10,813 nucleotides of DNA. It comes from an uncultured Methylococcaceae bacterium (lineage in GTDB: Bacteria; Pseudomonadota; Gammaproteobacteria; Methylococcales; Methylomonadaceae). The notes under the pieces are model-generated. The model was given only the letters and a program-made list of their open reading frames with translations. It was not told where the DNA came from and did not search any database. The translations under genes and the position numbers were made by a program. Below are positions 1 to 5,369 of this stretch, one piece after another (the first letter of the stretch is position 1; the number at the start of each line of letters is the position of its first letter). Location of the stretch: the NCBI GenBank assembly GCA_903839795.1, contig CAIMDR010000069.1:1-10813 (forward strand), read 5' to 3'.

Positions 1-1
1 A

Positions 2-436
2 TCCAAGCAGGATATCGGCTGGTTATCAAATGACGAAGCTATGGCGATTGCAGAAGATTTGAAGGTTGATCTCAGTGACGTTTATGAAATGGAAAAGCGT
101 TTGGGCAGTCAGGATATGTCGTTCGATATGCCCGTTGACGAGTCGTCAGAAGAAAGTTGCGCGTATCCTTCAAACTACCTTCAGCAACACGGCGCTGATC
201 CGTCTGTATTGCTGGAAAATGCTGATTGGGAAGGTCATGGACAGGACTTGTTGGCAGAAGCGATGGCCGGCTTGGATGCGCGAAGTTTGGATATTTTGTC
301 AAGTCGCTGGTTGGCTGATAAAAAAGCCACCTTGCATGAGCTTGCGGCACGCTACAACGTCTCAGCCGAGAGAATCAGGCAGTTAGAACAAAATGCCATG
401 AAAAAACTTAAGGCAGCCGTTGTCCTGGAAGCTTGA
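2..436 (+). CDS. rpoH: RNA polymerase sigma-32 factor RpoH, C-terminal part (5' end outside window)
   Basis: This is the C-terminal half of the alternative sigma factor that directs RNA polymerase to heat-shock promoters. The frame is open to the left window edge (first full codon at 2) and gives 144 residues; the family is about 285 long, so roughly the first half is missing. The fragment begins just past where the RpoH box (region C, the chaperone/FtsH contact) would lie. It then matches the known RpoH order: a GW-L-NDE segment, the KRLGSQDMSFD stretch, the NWE-like box (here ADWEGHGQDLL), and region 4.2 with its helix-turn-helix (LAARYNVSAERIRQLEQNAMKKL near the end), which binds the -35 element. 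The internal ATG at 41 is not the start, because homology continues upstream of it. It ends 19 bases before a strong terminator. Identification is by remembered similarity to E. coli RpoH. Confidence 0.96.
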   Translation, partial: SKQDIGWLSNDEAMAIAEDLKVDLSDVYEMEKRLGSQDMSFDMPVDESSEESCAYPSNYLQQHGADPSVLLENADWEGHGQDLLAEAMAGLDARSLDILSSRWLADKKATLHELAARYNVSAERIRQLEQNAMKKLKAAVVLEA

Positions 437-454
437 CAAGTTATCGAAAGTAAT

Positions 455-493
455 AAAAAAGGCTTGCCGATTTTATCGTTAAGCCTTTTTTTT
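455..493 (+). terminator. Intrinsic terminator of rpoH
   Basis: A run of A's and GGCTT (455-465) pairs with AAGCC and a run of T's (481-491). An inner stem, CGAT (468-471) with ATCG (475-478), closes a 3-base loop. The T-run on the 3' side completes a classic intrinsic terminator. The flanking A-run and T-run could let it work in both directions. Confidence 0.85.
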
Positions 494-498
494 AGTCT

Positions 499-506
499 GC
501 AATTTT
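499..506. repeat. Target-site duplication, left copy
   Basis: GCAATTTT directly abuts the left end of the element at 507. The same eight bases directly abut its right end (698-705). A perfect 8-bp duplication at both junctions is the signature of insertion by a DDE-type transposase. Confidence 0.8.
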
Positions 507-576
507 GGCATCCTTCATAGAAGCCAGAAAGTAGTTGACACTTTTTTTTCACAAAAAATGCTAATAATCTCTGTAG

Positions 577-605
577 GTCGGGTTAGGCGTTAGCCGTAAC
601 CCGAC
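577..605. repeat. GTCGGGTTA palindrome inside the element
   Basis: GTCGGGTTA (577-585) pairs perfectly with TAACCCGAC (597-605), and GGC/GCC continues the stem inward around a short loop. It forms a strong hairpin on either strand. Confidence 0.75.
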
Positions 606-632
606 ACAAATACGTCGATTTGTCGGGTTACG
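595..632. repeat. Nested 12-bp inverted repeat and degenerate second palindrome
   Basis: CGTAACCCGACA (595-606) and TGTCGGGTTACG (621-632) are perfect inverted repeats around a 14-base spacer. A degenerate second hairpin follows: GTCGGGTTA (622-630) with TAATCGGAC (640-648), two mismatches. The outer arms 573-585 and 640-652 are also roughly complementary. The whole core could therefore fold as two hairpins or as one long cruciform. Confidence 0.65.
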
Positions 633-697
633 CCTTTGCTAATCGGACCTGCTCCACGGTAATTGCAAAAAGTGTAAACCGAGGAATGAAGGATGCC

Positions 698-705
698 GCA
701 ATTTT
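698..705. repeat. Target-site duplication, right copy
   Basis: GCAATTTT immediately follows the right terminal repeat and is identical to 499-506. Removing one copy plus the element restores a continuous sequence reading TCTGCAATTTTAGCC. Confidence 0.8.
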
Positions 706-768
706 AGCCTTGAGCATCCTGTCAAATTAATACAATCCCTGTTCTTTGAGACTTTTAACAGGTTTTTG

Positions 769-1005
769 TTAAGCAGGATGCAGCAGGTTTAACACTGTTT
801 GCGCTTGTTCTGCGGCCTCAAGGCCCAAGCTGGTCAAATAACCGCCATCTTCTTGTGTTAACAGTCCTTTGTCGTGCAAACGTTTTGTGGCAGCAATTAT
901 TTCGGGCGCTGCCGTTGTATGTACCTTGATTCCTTCTTGTGTAGTGCTCAGGTTGTAGCGAACCAGAATGTTAATTTCGTCTACAATGTCTTGGGTATAG
1001 GGCAT
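769..1005 (-). CDS. TIGR02647-family small conserved protein
   Basis: This 78-residue protein resembles the TIGR02647 family of uncharacterised gammaproteobacterial proteins, recalled by the pattern M-P-Y-T near the start, STQEG-KVH, RLHDKGLLTQ and DGGYLTSLG-EAAE. The role is unknown. The sequence looks soluble and largely helical, has no signal peptide or membrane span, and RLHDKGLLTQEDGGYLTSLG has the flavour of a small winged-helix wing; that is only an impression. The start is supported by GAGGA about 7 bases before the ATG at 1003-1005. It faces rpoH convergently and is separated from the rhodanese gene upstream by 181 bases, so it is probably its own transcription unit. Confidence 0.85.
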   Translation of the reverse strand: MPYTQDIVDEINILVRYNLSTTQEGIKVHTTAAPEIIAATKRLHDKGLLTQEDGGYLTSLGLEAAEQAQTVLNLLHPA

Positions 1006-1171
1006 GGTTAATCCTCACGATTTATCGATACAAGAGGGTATGATAAAGCTATTTTCAGCTAAGGAGTATTTTTTTTCAGTAACACGGTTAACAATGCCTC
1101 TTTAAAGTCTTCACAAAGCCACGTTATCAGGGCAGCTATTGATCTGATTTTACCCTGAAAAAGAGACACAG

Positions 1172-1198
1172 CGCCGTTATTTAAGACTAATAACGGCG
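1172..1198 (-). terminator. Hairpin at the end of the rhodanese gene, probable terminator
   Basis: CGCCGTTATT (1172-1181) pairs perfectly with AATAACGGCG (1189-1198) around a 7-base loop; the rhodanese stop codon (1187-1189) straddles the loop and the stem. In the minus direction the hairpin is followed, after about eight bases, by a CTCTTTTT tract, so the U-run is displaced. Termination is likely but maybe inefficient. Confidence 0.55.
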
Positions 1199-1510
1199 TA
1201 CCGAATTATCACAATTGCATGACCAGGCATCAATACCGCCGGTTAAGTTGGCAACATTTTTATAGCCGGACTGCACCAGGTAATTAGCGGCTTGCAGGCT
1301 ACGCATGCCATGATGACATAGCACAACAATTTCCTGTTGCGGATCCAGTTCACTGAGTCTGCCTGGGATTTGATTAAGGGGAATCAATACGCTGCCGGCA
1401 ATATGGGCGAATTGAAATTCATGAGGTTCCCTTACATCCAGCAAAAACAGGGCTTCTTTCTGCTGAATTTTGTTGTTTAACGCGATGGCTGATAGTTGTT
1501 TTACGGTCAT
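1187..1510 (-). CDS. Single-domain rhodanese-like sulfurtransferase
   Basis: This 107-residue protein is one rhodanese domain. Proteins of this family carry sulfur as a persulfide on the catalytic cysteine and pass it to acceptors such as thiols or cyanide; the real substrate here cannot be told. Visible motifs are LLDVREPHEF (residues 23-32), HIAGSVLIPL (36-45), the active-site loop CHHGMRS with Cys65 (65-71), and the closing GGIDAW (91-96). Two further cysteines (98 and 100) lie in the tail after the domain. No signal peptide is present, so it is presumably cytoplasmic. Its ATG overlaps the aminotransferase stop in ATGA (1507-1510), which suggests translational coupling and one operon. The upstream AGAGA is a weak ribosome site. 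Confidence 0.92.
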   Translation of the reverse strand: MTVKQLSAIALNNKIQQKEALFLLDVREPHEFQFAHIAGSVLIPLNQIPGRLSELDPQQEIVVLCHHGMRSLQAANYLVQSGYKNVANLTGGIDAWSCNCDNSVRRY

Positions 1511-2694
1511 AGTGATTCTCTGTTAATAAAGCGCTCCAGGCGCTGCATGGCGATGGTCATTTTAGTGATAGACGTGGTGTAAGCAAAACGCAGGGTGTGA
1601 TGAGCTTCATGGCTACCAAAATCCAGTCCTGGTGTGATGGCAACCCCTTCCGCTTCCAAAAAATCCAAGGCAAATTGATGGCTGTCATCGGTAAATTTTT
1701 TGCAATTGACATAAATATAAAAAGCACCTGCGGGTTTAACCGGTATTTCAAACCCCAAGTTCAATAGATTATCATAAAGAAAATCCCGTCTGGCGGCAAA
1801 TTCTGCGCGTCTGTTTTCAAGTTCTGTCAGGGTATTTTCATCAAAAGCTGCCAAGGCGGCATATTGCGACGCTGTGGATGTAGCGATATAAATATTTTGA
1901 GCTAATTTCTCAGTGGCTTCAATAAACTCATTCGGCACAATCAACCAACCAATGCGCCAGCCGGTCATGCCAAAATATTTGGAAAAGCTGTTGATCACAA
2001 ATACCTCATCGCTAAACGCAAGTGCGGTAGTTGCCTGGTTATCGTAAACCAGTCCATGATAAATTTCATCCGAATAAAAGCAACCGCCCAGACTATTAAC
2101 GGCCTGAATAGCTTGTTTTAATTCTTCAGGGCTAATAAGCGTTCCGGTGGGATTGGACGGTGAGGCAATCAAAACGCCCTGAGTGGCGCATGTCCAATGG
2201 TCTTTGATATGTTTTGCGGTTAATTGGTAATCGGTACAAGCATCAACAGGGATGGTTTTGGTTTTGCAACCCAATAAGGTAGCAACGTTACTGTTACACG
2301 GATAACAGGGGTCTGCCATCAATAGTTCTTCGTTCGGGTTAAGGCTGACTCCAAGAGCCAGTAAAAACGCACCAGAAGCGCCAGGGGTTACAAATATACG
2401 TTGTTCGTCTATAGTTACACCATAACGCTGTTGATAAAAGCCCGCTATTTTTTTTCGCAGCTCTGGCAAACCGGCGGCAGGCGTGTATTTAACCTCGCCG
2501 GTCTGAATATGCTTAATGGCGGCATTGACAATAGTGGGTGGTGTTGGAAAGTCAGGCTCACCGATTTCCATGTGAATAACATCGACGCCTTGCGCTTCCA
2601 ATTGCTTGGCTCTGCGTAGCAATTCCATGACATAAAACGAAGAAATGTCTGTATTTCGCTCTGCCAGTTGTTTACGCATAATGAGAGTGCTCAT
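1507..2694 (-). CDS. Class I/II pyridoxal-phosphate aminotransferase
   Basis: This 395-residue enzyme belongs to the AspC/alanine-transaminase-like group of fold-type I aminotransferases (COG0436). It should move an amino group between an amino acid and a 2-oxo acid in the cytoplasm; the exact substrates cannot be read from sequence. Visible signatures are HMEIGEPDFPTP (41-52), SPSNPTGT with the PLP-contacting Asn181, SDEIY (208-212), NSFSKYFGMTGWR with Schiff-base Lys239 and phosphate-binding Arg247, and LRFAY with Arg369, the expected carboxylate-binding arginine. Length is normal for the family. No clear Shine-Dalgarno precedes the ATG at 2694; the in-frame ATG five codons later is no better, so the start is uncertain by a few residues. 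It heads an operon with the rhodanese and diverges from dksA. Confidence 0.93.
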   Translation of the reverse strand: MSTLIMRKQLAERNTDISSFYVMELLRRAKQLEAQGVDVIHMEIGEPDFPTPPTIVNAAIKHIQTGEVKYTPAAGLPELRKKIAGFYQQRYGVTIDEQRIFVTPGASGAFLLALGVSLNPNEELLMADPCYPCNSNVATLLGCKTKTIPVDACTDYQLTAKHIKDHWTCATQGVLIASPSNPTGTLISPEELKQAIQAVNSLGGCFYSDEIYHGLVYDNQATTALAFSDEVFVINSFSKYFGMTGWRIGWLIVPNEFIEATEKLAQNIYIATSTASQYAALAAFDENTLTELENRRAEFAARRDFLYDNLLNLGFEIPVKPAGAFYIYVNCKKFTDDSHQFALDFLEAEGVAITPGLDFGSHEAHHTLRFAYTTSITKMTIAMQRLERFINRESL

Positions 2695-2701
2695 AAAAAA
2701 A

Positions 2702-2735
2702 CACCAATGATACCAATAAACCTTGCTAATTGGTG
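2702..2735. promoter_or_regulatory. Inverted repeat in the divergent aminotransferase/dksA gap
   Basis: CACCAAT (2702-2708) and ATTGGTG (2729-2735) are perfect inverted repeats 20 bases apart, and a second ACCAAT lies at 2712-2717. The site is in the 96-base gap between divergent starts, where both promoters must lie, so it could be an operator. A weak promoter-like pair towards dksA overlaps it: TTGCTA (2723-2728), 17 bases, then TAAAAA (2746-2751). No regulator can be named. Confidence 0.3.
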
Positions 2736-2790
2736 ACTATTCTGCTAAAAATGCGCAGTTTTTATTTATCCTGTCTATAGGAGTTAATGG

Positions 2791-3228
2791 ATGACCGATA
2801 GTACTAAACCGATTGTTGCATCACCTTTCAGTTTTACGCCTTATAAAGAAAAAGACGGCGAAGAATACATGGATGACGCTCAGTTAAAACATTTTGAGAC
2901 CATTTTAAAAAACTGGAAAGCCGAATTAATGCACGAAGTAGATCGTACCGTGCACCACATGCAGGATGATGCCGCTAATTTCCCGGATCCTAATGATCGG
3001 GCGACGCAAGAATCAGAATTCAGTCTGGAATTAAGAACGCGTGACCGTGAACGTAGACTCATTAAGAAAATTGATGATTCCCTTAAAGAAATTGAATCAG
3101 GGAATTATGGGTTTTGTGAGTCTTGTGGTATAGAAATAGGCATACGTCGCCTTGAAGCCAGACCCACGGCCAGTTTGTGTATTGACTGTAAAACCCTCGA
3201 TGAAATTCGGGAAAAACAAATGGGCTAA
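2791..3228 (+). CDS. dksA: RNA polymerase-binding transcription factor DksA
   Basis: DksA enters the secondary channel of RNA polymerase and, with ppGpp, shuts down rRNA promoters and activates amino-acid biosynthesis promoters. The 145-residue protein has the full family layout: a variable N-terminus, a coiled coil (about 33-100) whose tip reads DPNDRA with the two functional acidic residues Asp66 and Asp69, and a four-cysteine zinc finger (Cys109, Cys112, Cys130, Cys133) containing the hallmark [11 protein letters not shown]. The end EIREKQMG is also typical. All zinc ligands and tip acids are intact, so it should be the canonical form and not a DksA2 paralogue lacking cysteines. AGGAG (2779-2783) sits 7 bases before the ATG. 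gluQ follows after 11 bases, the arrangement seen across gammaproteobacteria. Confidence 0.97.
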   Translation: MTDSTKPIVASPFSFTPYKEKDGEEYMDDAQLKHFETILKNWKAELMHEVDRTVHHMQDDAANFPDPNDRATQESEFSLELRTRDRERRLIKKIDDSLKEIESGNYGFCESCGIEIGIRRLEARPTASLCIDCKTLDEIREKQMG

Positions 3229-3239
3229 AACAGCTTATC

Positions 3240-4118
3240 GTGCTGGATAAACAACCTTATAGGGGCCGGTTTGCGCCTTCGCCAACCGGCTCCCTGCATT
3301 TGGGTTCGCTTTTCACCGCACTCGCCGGATTTCTTCAGGCGCGGTCACAGCAGGGCCAATGGTTACTGCGTATTGACGATCTTGATACCCCGCGCAATGT
3401 TAAAGGCGCGGTGGACAACCTGTTAAAAACACTGGAGGCCTTTGGTCTGCATTGGGATGGTTCTGTTGCCTATCAAAGCCAAACGCTTGACGTTTATCAT
3501 GACATTCTTGATAAATTAACCAAAAATAACCAAGTTTATCCCTGTACATGCAGTCGAAAAACGGTGGCTGCTATTTATTCCGGTGCTTGTCGCGATAAAC
3601 AGGCCTTCCCTGATAGTCCTTATTCCCACCGTCTTAAAACCGATAATAGCGTCATTTCTTTTCACGATGAGTTGCAGGGCTTAATTTCAACTAATTTAGC
3701 CGAGCAGCATGGCGATTTTATTTTAAAAAGAAAAGACCGGATTATCGCTTATCAATTTGCGGTAGTGATTGATGATGACAATCAGGCTATCAATCATGTC
3801 GTGCGTGGCTACGACTTATTGGCGTTAACGCCCCGGCAAATCTATCTTCAGCAATTACTGGGACTGGTTACTCCCGGTTACATGCATGTACCGGTTATTA
3901 TTGATGAGCAGGGCTATAAGCTCAGTAAACAAACCTACGCCACAGCAGTTGATTTAGAGCACCCTCAGAAAGTTATCTTTGAATTATTGACCTTATTAAA
4001 GCAAAACCCGCCTTGCGAACTTCAATACACATCCTTGAATGAATCGCTGGAATGGGCGATAGGTCATTGGGATACAGAGCCGTTAAAAAATTGTCGAGCA
4101 ATTTGTAGGCAGGGTTAA
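3240..4118 (+). CDS. gluQ: Glutamyl-Q tRNA(Asp) synthetase
   Basis: GluQ (formerly YadB) is a truncated glutamyl-tRNA synthetase without an anticodon-binding domain. It attaches glutamate to the queuosine base at the wobble position of tRNA(Asp). The 292 residues hold only the catalytic domain, as expected. Signatures: RFAPSPTGSLHLGS (10-23) with the HIGH-type motif, IDDLDTPR (45-52), zinc ligands Cys102, Cys104, Tyr113 and Cys117 in the same pattern as E. coli GluQ, and KLSKQ (227-231) as the KMSKS-type loop. The start is GTG at 3240, because no in-frame ATG lies near the homologous N-terminus. No good Shine-Dalgarno precedes it; with only 11 bases after the dksA stop, translation probably depends on ribosomes finishing dksA. 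Confidence 0.95.
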   Translation: MLDKQPYRGRFAPSPTGSLHLGSLFTALAGFLQARSQQGQWLLRIDDLDTPRNVKGAVDNLLKTLEAFGLHWDGSVAYQSQTLDVYHDILDKLTKNNQVYPCTCSRKTVAAIYSGACRDKQAFPDSPYSHRLKTDNSVISFHDELQGLISTNLAEQHGDFILKRKDRIIAYQFAVVIDDDNQAINHVVRGYDLLALTPRQIYLQQLLGLVTPGYMHVPVIIDEQGYKLSKQTYATAVDLEHPQKVIFELLTLLKQNPPCELQYTSLNESLEWAIGHWDTEPLKNCRAICRQG

Positions 4119-4147
4119 TGTAACAGAGTGCTTTGCATTTCGTATGA

Positions 4148-4177
4148 GTTAAGTGCTAAACCCGCTTAACCTAATTT
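4148..4177 (+). terminator. Possible weak terminator after gluQ
   Basis: GTTAAG (4148-4153) pairs with CTTAAC (4165-4170) and is followed by CTAATTTTT. An alternative fold pairs GCTTAA (4164-4169) with TTAAGC (4178-4183). The stems are short and AT-rich, so the call is weak. Confidence 0.3.
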
Positions 4178-4263
4178 TTAAGCAAGAGGCCTGGATATTT
4201 TATTAGCTGAAGTTTGGCCGAATTTTGCACTGTTTTTGTTGGTATTAAACGGAGTAAAGCGTT

Positions 4264-4319
4264 TGCCGGGTTAAAATCATTGAGCCAGTTAATATTTCAA
4301 ACCGGCTTTAAATATTTTA
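4264..4319. repeat. Nested imperfect inverted repeats
   Basis: CGGGTTAAAAT (4267-4277) is nearly complementary to ATTTTACCCG just before 4320. Inside it, AGCCAGTT (4283-4290) pairs with AACCGGCT (4300-4307) at 7 of 8 positions. GCCGGGTT (4265-4272) can instead pair with AACCGGC (4300-4306), so the two folds compete. It could be a structured transcript end or a decayed palindromic repeat. Confidence 0.35.
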
Positions 4320-4500
4320 CCCGTAGAATGGAGTATCAATGAGCCGGTAGTTCGCAGGAAATCGCCTTATTATCTGGTAATGGTTTCGTTTAACCTGAAA
4401 TTTTAGCTATACTCCAAGCGGTGGAAGTTATTAAAGATTTTCTATAGCCTTATAATGCTTGTCCGTAGCTGGGTTTAAAGTCGCGGGGGCGAAGTATAAT

Positions 4501-4761
4501 TTACCAGCTACTATTTTTGTCGATCCATCTTAGACTTAACCAGTACCAAGCGGTCATAGGCAACATCATGGCAAACCAACTCCAGTCATCGATTAAGAAC
4601 AATTTGCCAATCCATTTATTATCGTCAAAGTACATCACCCAGGGAAGACAGTAAAAGCTGAATATCAGGCTGCTCCATAGCAGTATTAGCGCGCCTTTGC
4701 GTGTTTCAATACTAGAGAATGCCAGGAATACCCAAAGTGGGGTGGTGTCGGTTTTTTTCAT
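4501..4761 (-). CDS. Small hypothetical membrane protein, two predicted spans
   Basis: This 86-residue protein is not one whose function I recognise. It has two hydrophobic stretches, about residues 24-45 and 60-79, separated by a short polar segment (DDNKWIGKLFLIDD). It is notably rich in tryptophan (8 residues), mostly near the span ends, as is common at membrane interfaces. Arg21 and Lys22 before span 1 and Arg78 and Lys82 around the end of span 2 suggest both ends face the cytoplasm. An AAGAGA about 10 bases before the ATG is an acceptable ribosome site. It stands alone, with 382 bases downstream and 608 upstream free of other genes, so the context gives no hint of its job. The composition and clean start argue that it is real. 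Confidence 0.65.
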   Translation of the reverse strand: MKKTDTTPLWVFLAFSSIETRKGALILLWSSLIFSFYCLPWVMYFDDNKWIGKLFLIDDWSWFAMMLPMTAWYWLSLRWIDKNSSW

Positions 4762-4852
4762 GCGTGATTTCTCTTAAGCTAGGGGTTATGTATTGACTAA
4801 AAATTAAGTCGTTGATAAATAGAAAAGCATCTATTTTTGTAATCATTCAGTT

Positions 4853-4874
4853 CCCTCTTTTTCAAAGGGGGAGG
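4853..4874. repeat. Hairpin with CCCTCTTT / AAAGGGGGAGG arms
   Basis: CCCTCTTT (4853-4860), a 3-base TTC loop, and AAAGGGGGAGG (4864-4874) form a compact hairpin with one or two bulges. It lies in the glgP upstream region with no T-run after it, so a terminator role is not supported. Words of this kind are often dispersed in bacterial genomes. Confidence 0.45.
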
Positions 4875-5112
4875 TGAATAATTACCTGTTTTTTATAAAA
4901 ATATCGTATTAAGTGTCTTAAAAATGTAACTCTCAAACCTAAAGAATAGAAGCCTATCCTGCCATAAAAATAACTTTACTACCAATTTTAATCAGTGGAG
5001 TAAGAATAGACTTTAACAGAGCGGACGATTATCGCTAAAACAAAAATTCGGTCATCGGGTTAATAATCTTGCTGATATTATGATAGGGTTTGTCGGCAAC
5101 TATTGCCATACA

Positions 5113-5136
5113 CGTTGAAATTCAGGAGCAATTGAT
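5113..5136 (+). repeat. Direct repeat unit 1 in the glgP leader
   Basis: The pattern CGTTG, TTCAGGAG (5121-5128), ATTGAT (5131-5136) recurs with nearly the same spacing at 5185-5209. The TTCAGGA core also appears in front of glgP itself (5356-5362), where it serves as the ribosome site. Confidence 0.5.
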
Positions 5137-5176
5137 GAGTTATTCTGCGCTTGTAATAGAGTCAGTTGCAAATTAA
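5135..5176 (+). CDS. Possible 13-residue leader peptide
   Basis: An ATG six bases after a strong AGGAG (5124-5128) opens a 13-codon frame, MSYSALVIESVAN, ending in TAA at 5174-5176. The ribosome site is better than that of several full genes here, which is the main reason to list it. The peptide has no run of one amino acid that would suggest classic attenuation, and no matching partner is known to me. It may simply be a remnant of a duplicated gene start. Confidence 0.25.
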   Translation: MSYSALVIESVAN

Positions 5177-5184
5177 AGATAAAT

Positions 5185-5209
5185 CGTTGGGAGTTCAGGA
5201 GTCATTGAT
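5185..5209 (+). repeat. Direct repeat unit 2 in the glgP leader
   Basis: CGTTG (5185-5189), TTCAGGAG (5194-5201) and ATTGAT (5204-5209) repeat the unit at 5113-5136, about 73 bases downstream, with one extra base between the first two blocks. Here the ribosome-site-like core is not followed by an ATG at useful distance. Confidence 0.5.
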
Positions 5210-5211
5210 TA

Positions 5212-5223
5212 TATTAGCTAATA
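5212..5223. promoter_or_regulatory. Perfect 12-bp AT-rich palindrome
   Basis: TATTAGCTAATA is its own reverse complement and is followed by seven T's (5225-5231). The symmetry would suit a dimeric DNA-binding protein. The T-run recalls a terminator, but a stem with no loop and little GC makes that unlikely. Confidence 0.3.
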
Positions 5224-5310
5224 ATTTTTTTATGAAGAAAAATCCAGCTAAAGCCATAAAAAATATAAAAAGAAACAGGGTGCCAATAGAATTCCGGCTG
5301 AAATAATTCG

Positions 5311-5327
5311 CACATGCTTATCATGTG
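5311..5327 (+). promoter_or_regulatory. Hairpin in the glgP 5' leader
   Basis: CACATG (5311-5316) and CATGTG (5322-5327) form a perfect 6-bp stem with a 5-base loop, about 40 bases before the glgP start. It lies within the probable untranslated leader and could affect mRNA stability or act as an operator. Confidence 0.3.
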
Positions 5328-5369
5328 AAGCCTTCAGGTAGTAAATTAACAATAATTCAGGATTAGATT

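Larger units (their letters stand above)
507..697 (+). mobile_element. Miniature inverted-repeat element (MITE-like, 191 bp, no transposase)
   Basis: The element has perfect 12-bp terminal inverted repeats, GGCATCCTTCAT (507-518) and ATGAAGGATGCC (686-697). A second, subterminal inverted pair, GTTGACACTTTTT (534-546) and AAAAAGTGTAAAC (667-679), matches at 12 of 13 positions. Both junctions carry the 8-bp duplication GCAATTTT. The centre is filled by palindromes built on GTCGGGTTA. No reading frame codes for a transposase, so it must have been moved in trans. It landed in the gap between the rpoH terminator and the convergent small gene, without breaking either. Several IS families make 8-bp duplications (IS1595, IS6, IS66 and some IS256 members); I cannot assign one from the ends alone. 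A near-identical left end recurs at 10726. Confidence 0.8.
4119..4500. other. 382-base intergenic region with nested hairpins, no gene seen
   Basis: No reading frame of meaningful length or with a ribosome site is visible on either strand. The stretch holds a probable weak gluQ terminator (4148-4177) and a nested imperfect hairpin (4264-4319). It also has two similar words, CATTGAGCCAGTTA near 4279 and CAATGAGCCGGTAG near 4338. The rest shows no recognisable feature. It could be decayed coding sequence, but I recognise no protein remnant. Confidence 0.5.
4762..5369. other. 608-base AT-rich region upstream of glgP
   Basis: This gap separates the small membrane protein gene from glgP and should hold both promoters. 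It contains a CCCTCTTT/AAAGGGGGAGG hairpin (4853-4874), a direct repeat built on TTCAGGAG (5113-5136 and 5185-5209), a 13-codon frame with a strong ribosome site, a perfect 12-bp palindrome, and a hairpin near the glgP start. A weak promoter-like pair towards glgP is TTGACT (4793-4798) with TAAATA (4816-4821), 17 bases apart; its -10 matches poorly. I see no protein gene of normal size. Confidence 0.5.

Noticed and set aside
577..652. Integron attC site
   Set aside because: GTTAGGC resembles an attC core word, but the paired core and the cassette context are missing; the bases are explained by the GTCGGGTTA palindromes.
738..762. Terminator for the TIGR02647-family gene
   Set aside because: CCTGTT/AACAGG gives only a 6-bp stem with a 13-base loop and no T-run in the gene's direction.
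4487..4500. Terminator after the small membrane protein
   Set aside because: The GC-rich words near 4483-4494 can pair over only three or four bases and no U-run follows.
5056..5084. Sigma-70 promoter for glgP with TATGAT at 5079-5084
   Set aside because: The -10 is good, but no -35 box is visible at 16-18 bases, so the match is not convincing.
5232..5306. 24-codon basic frame in the glgP leader
   Set aside because: No ribosome site precedes its ATG, only a T-run, and the lysine-rich product follows from the A-rich DNA.
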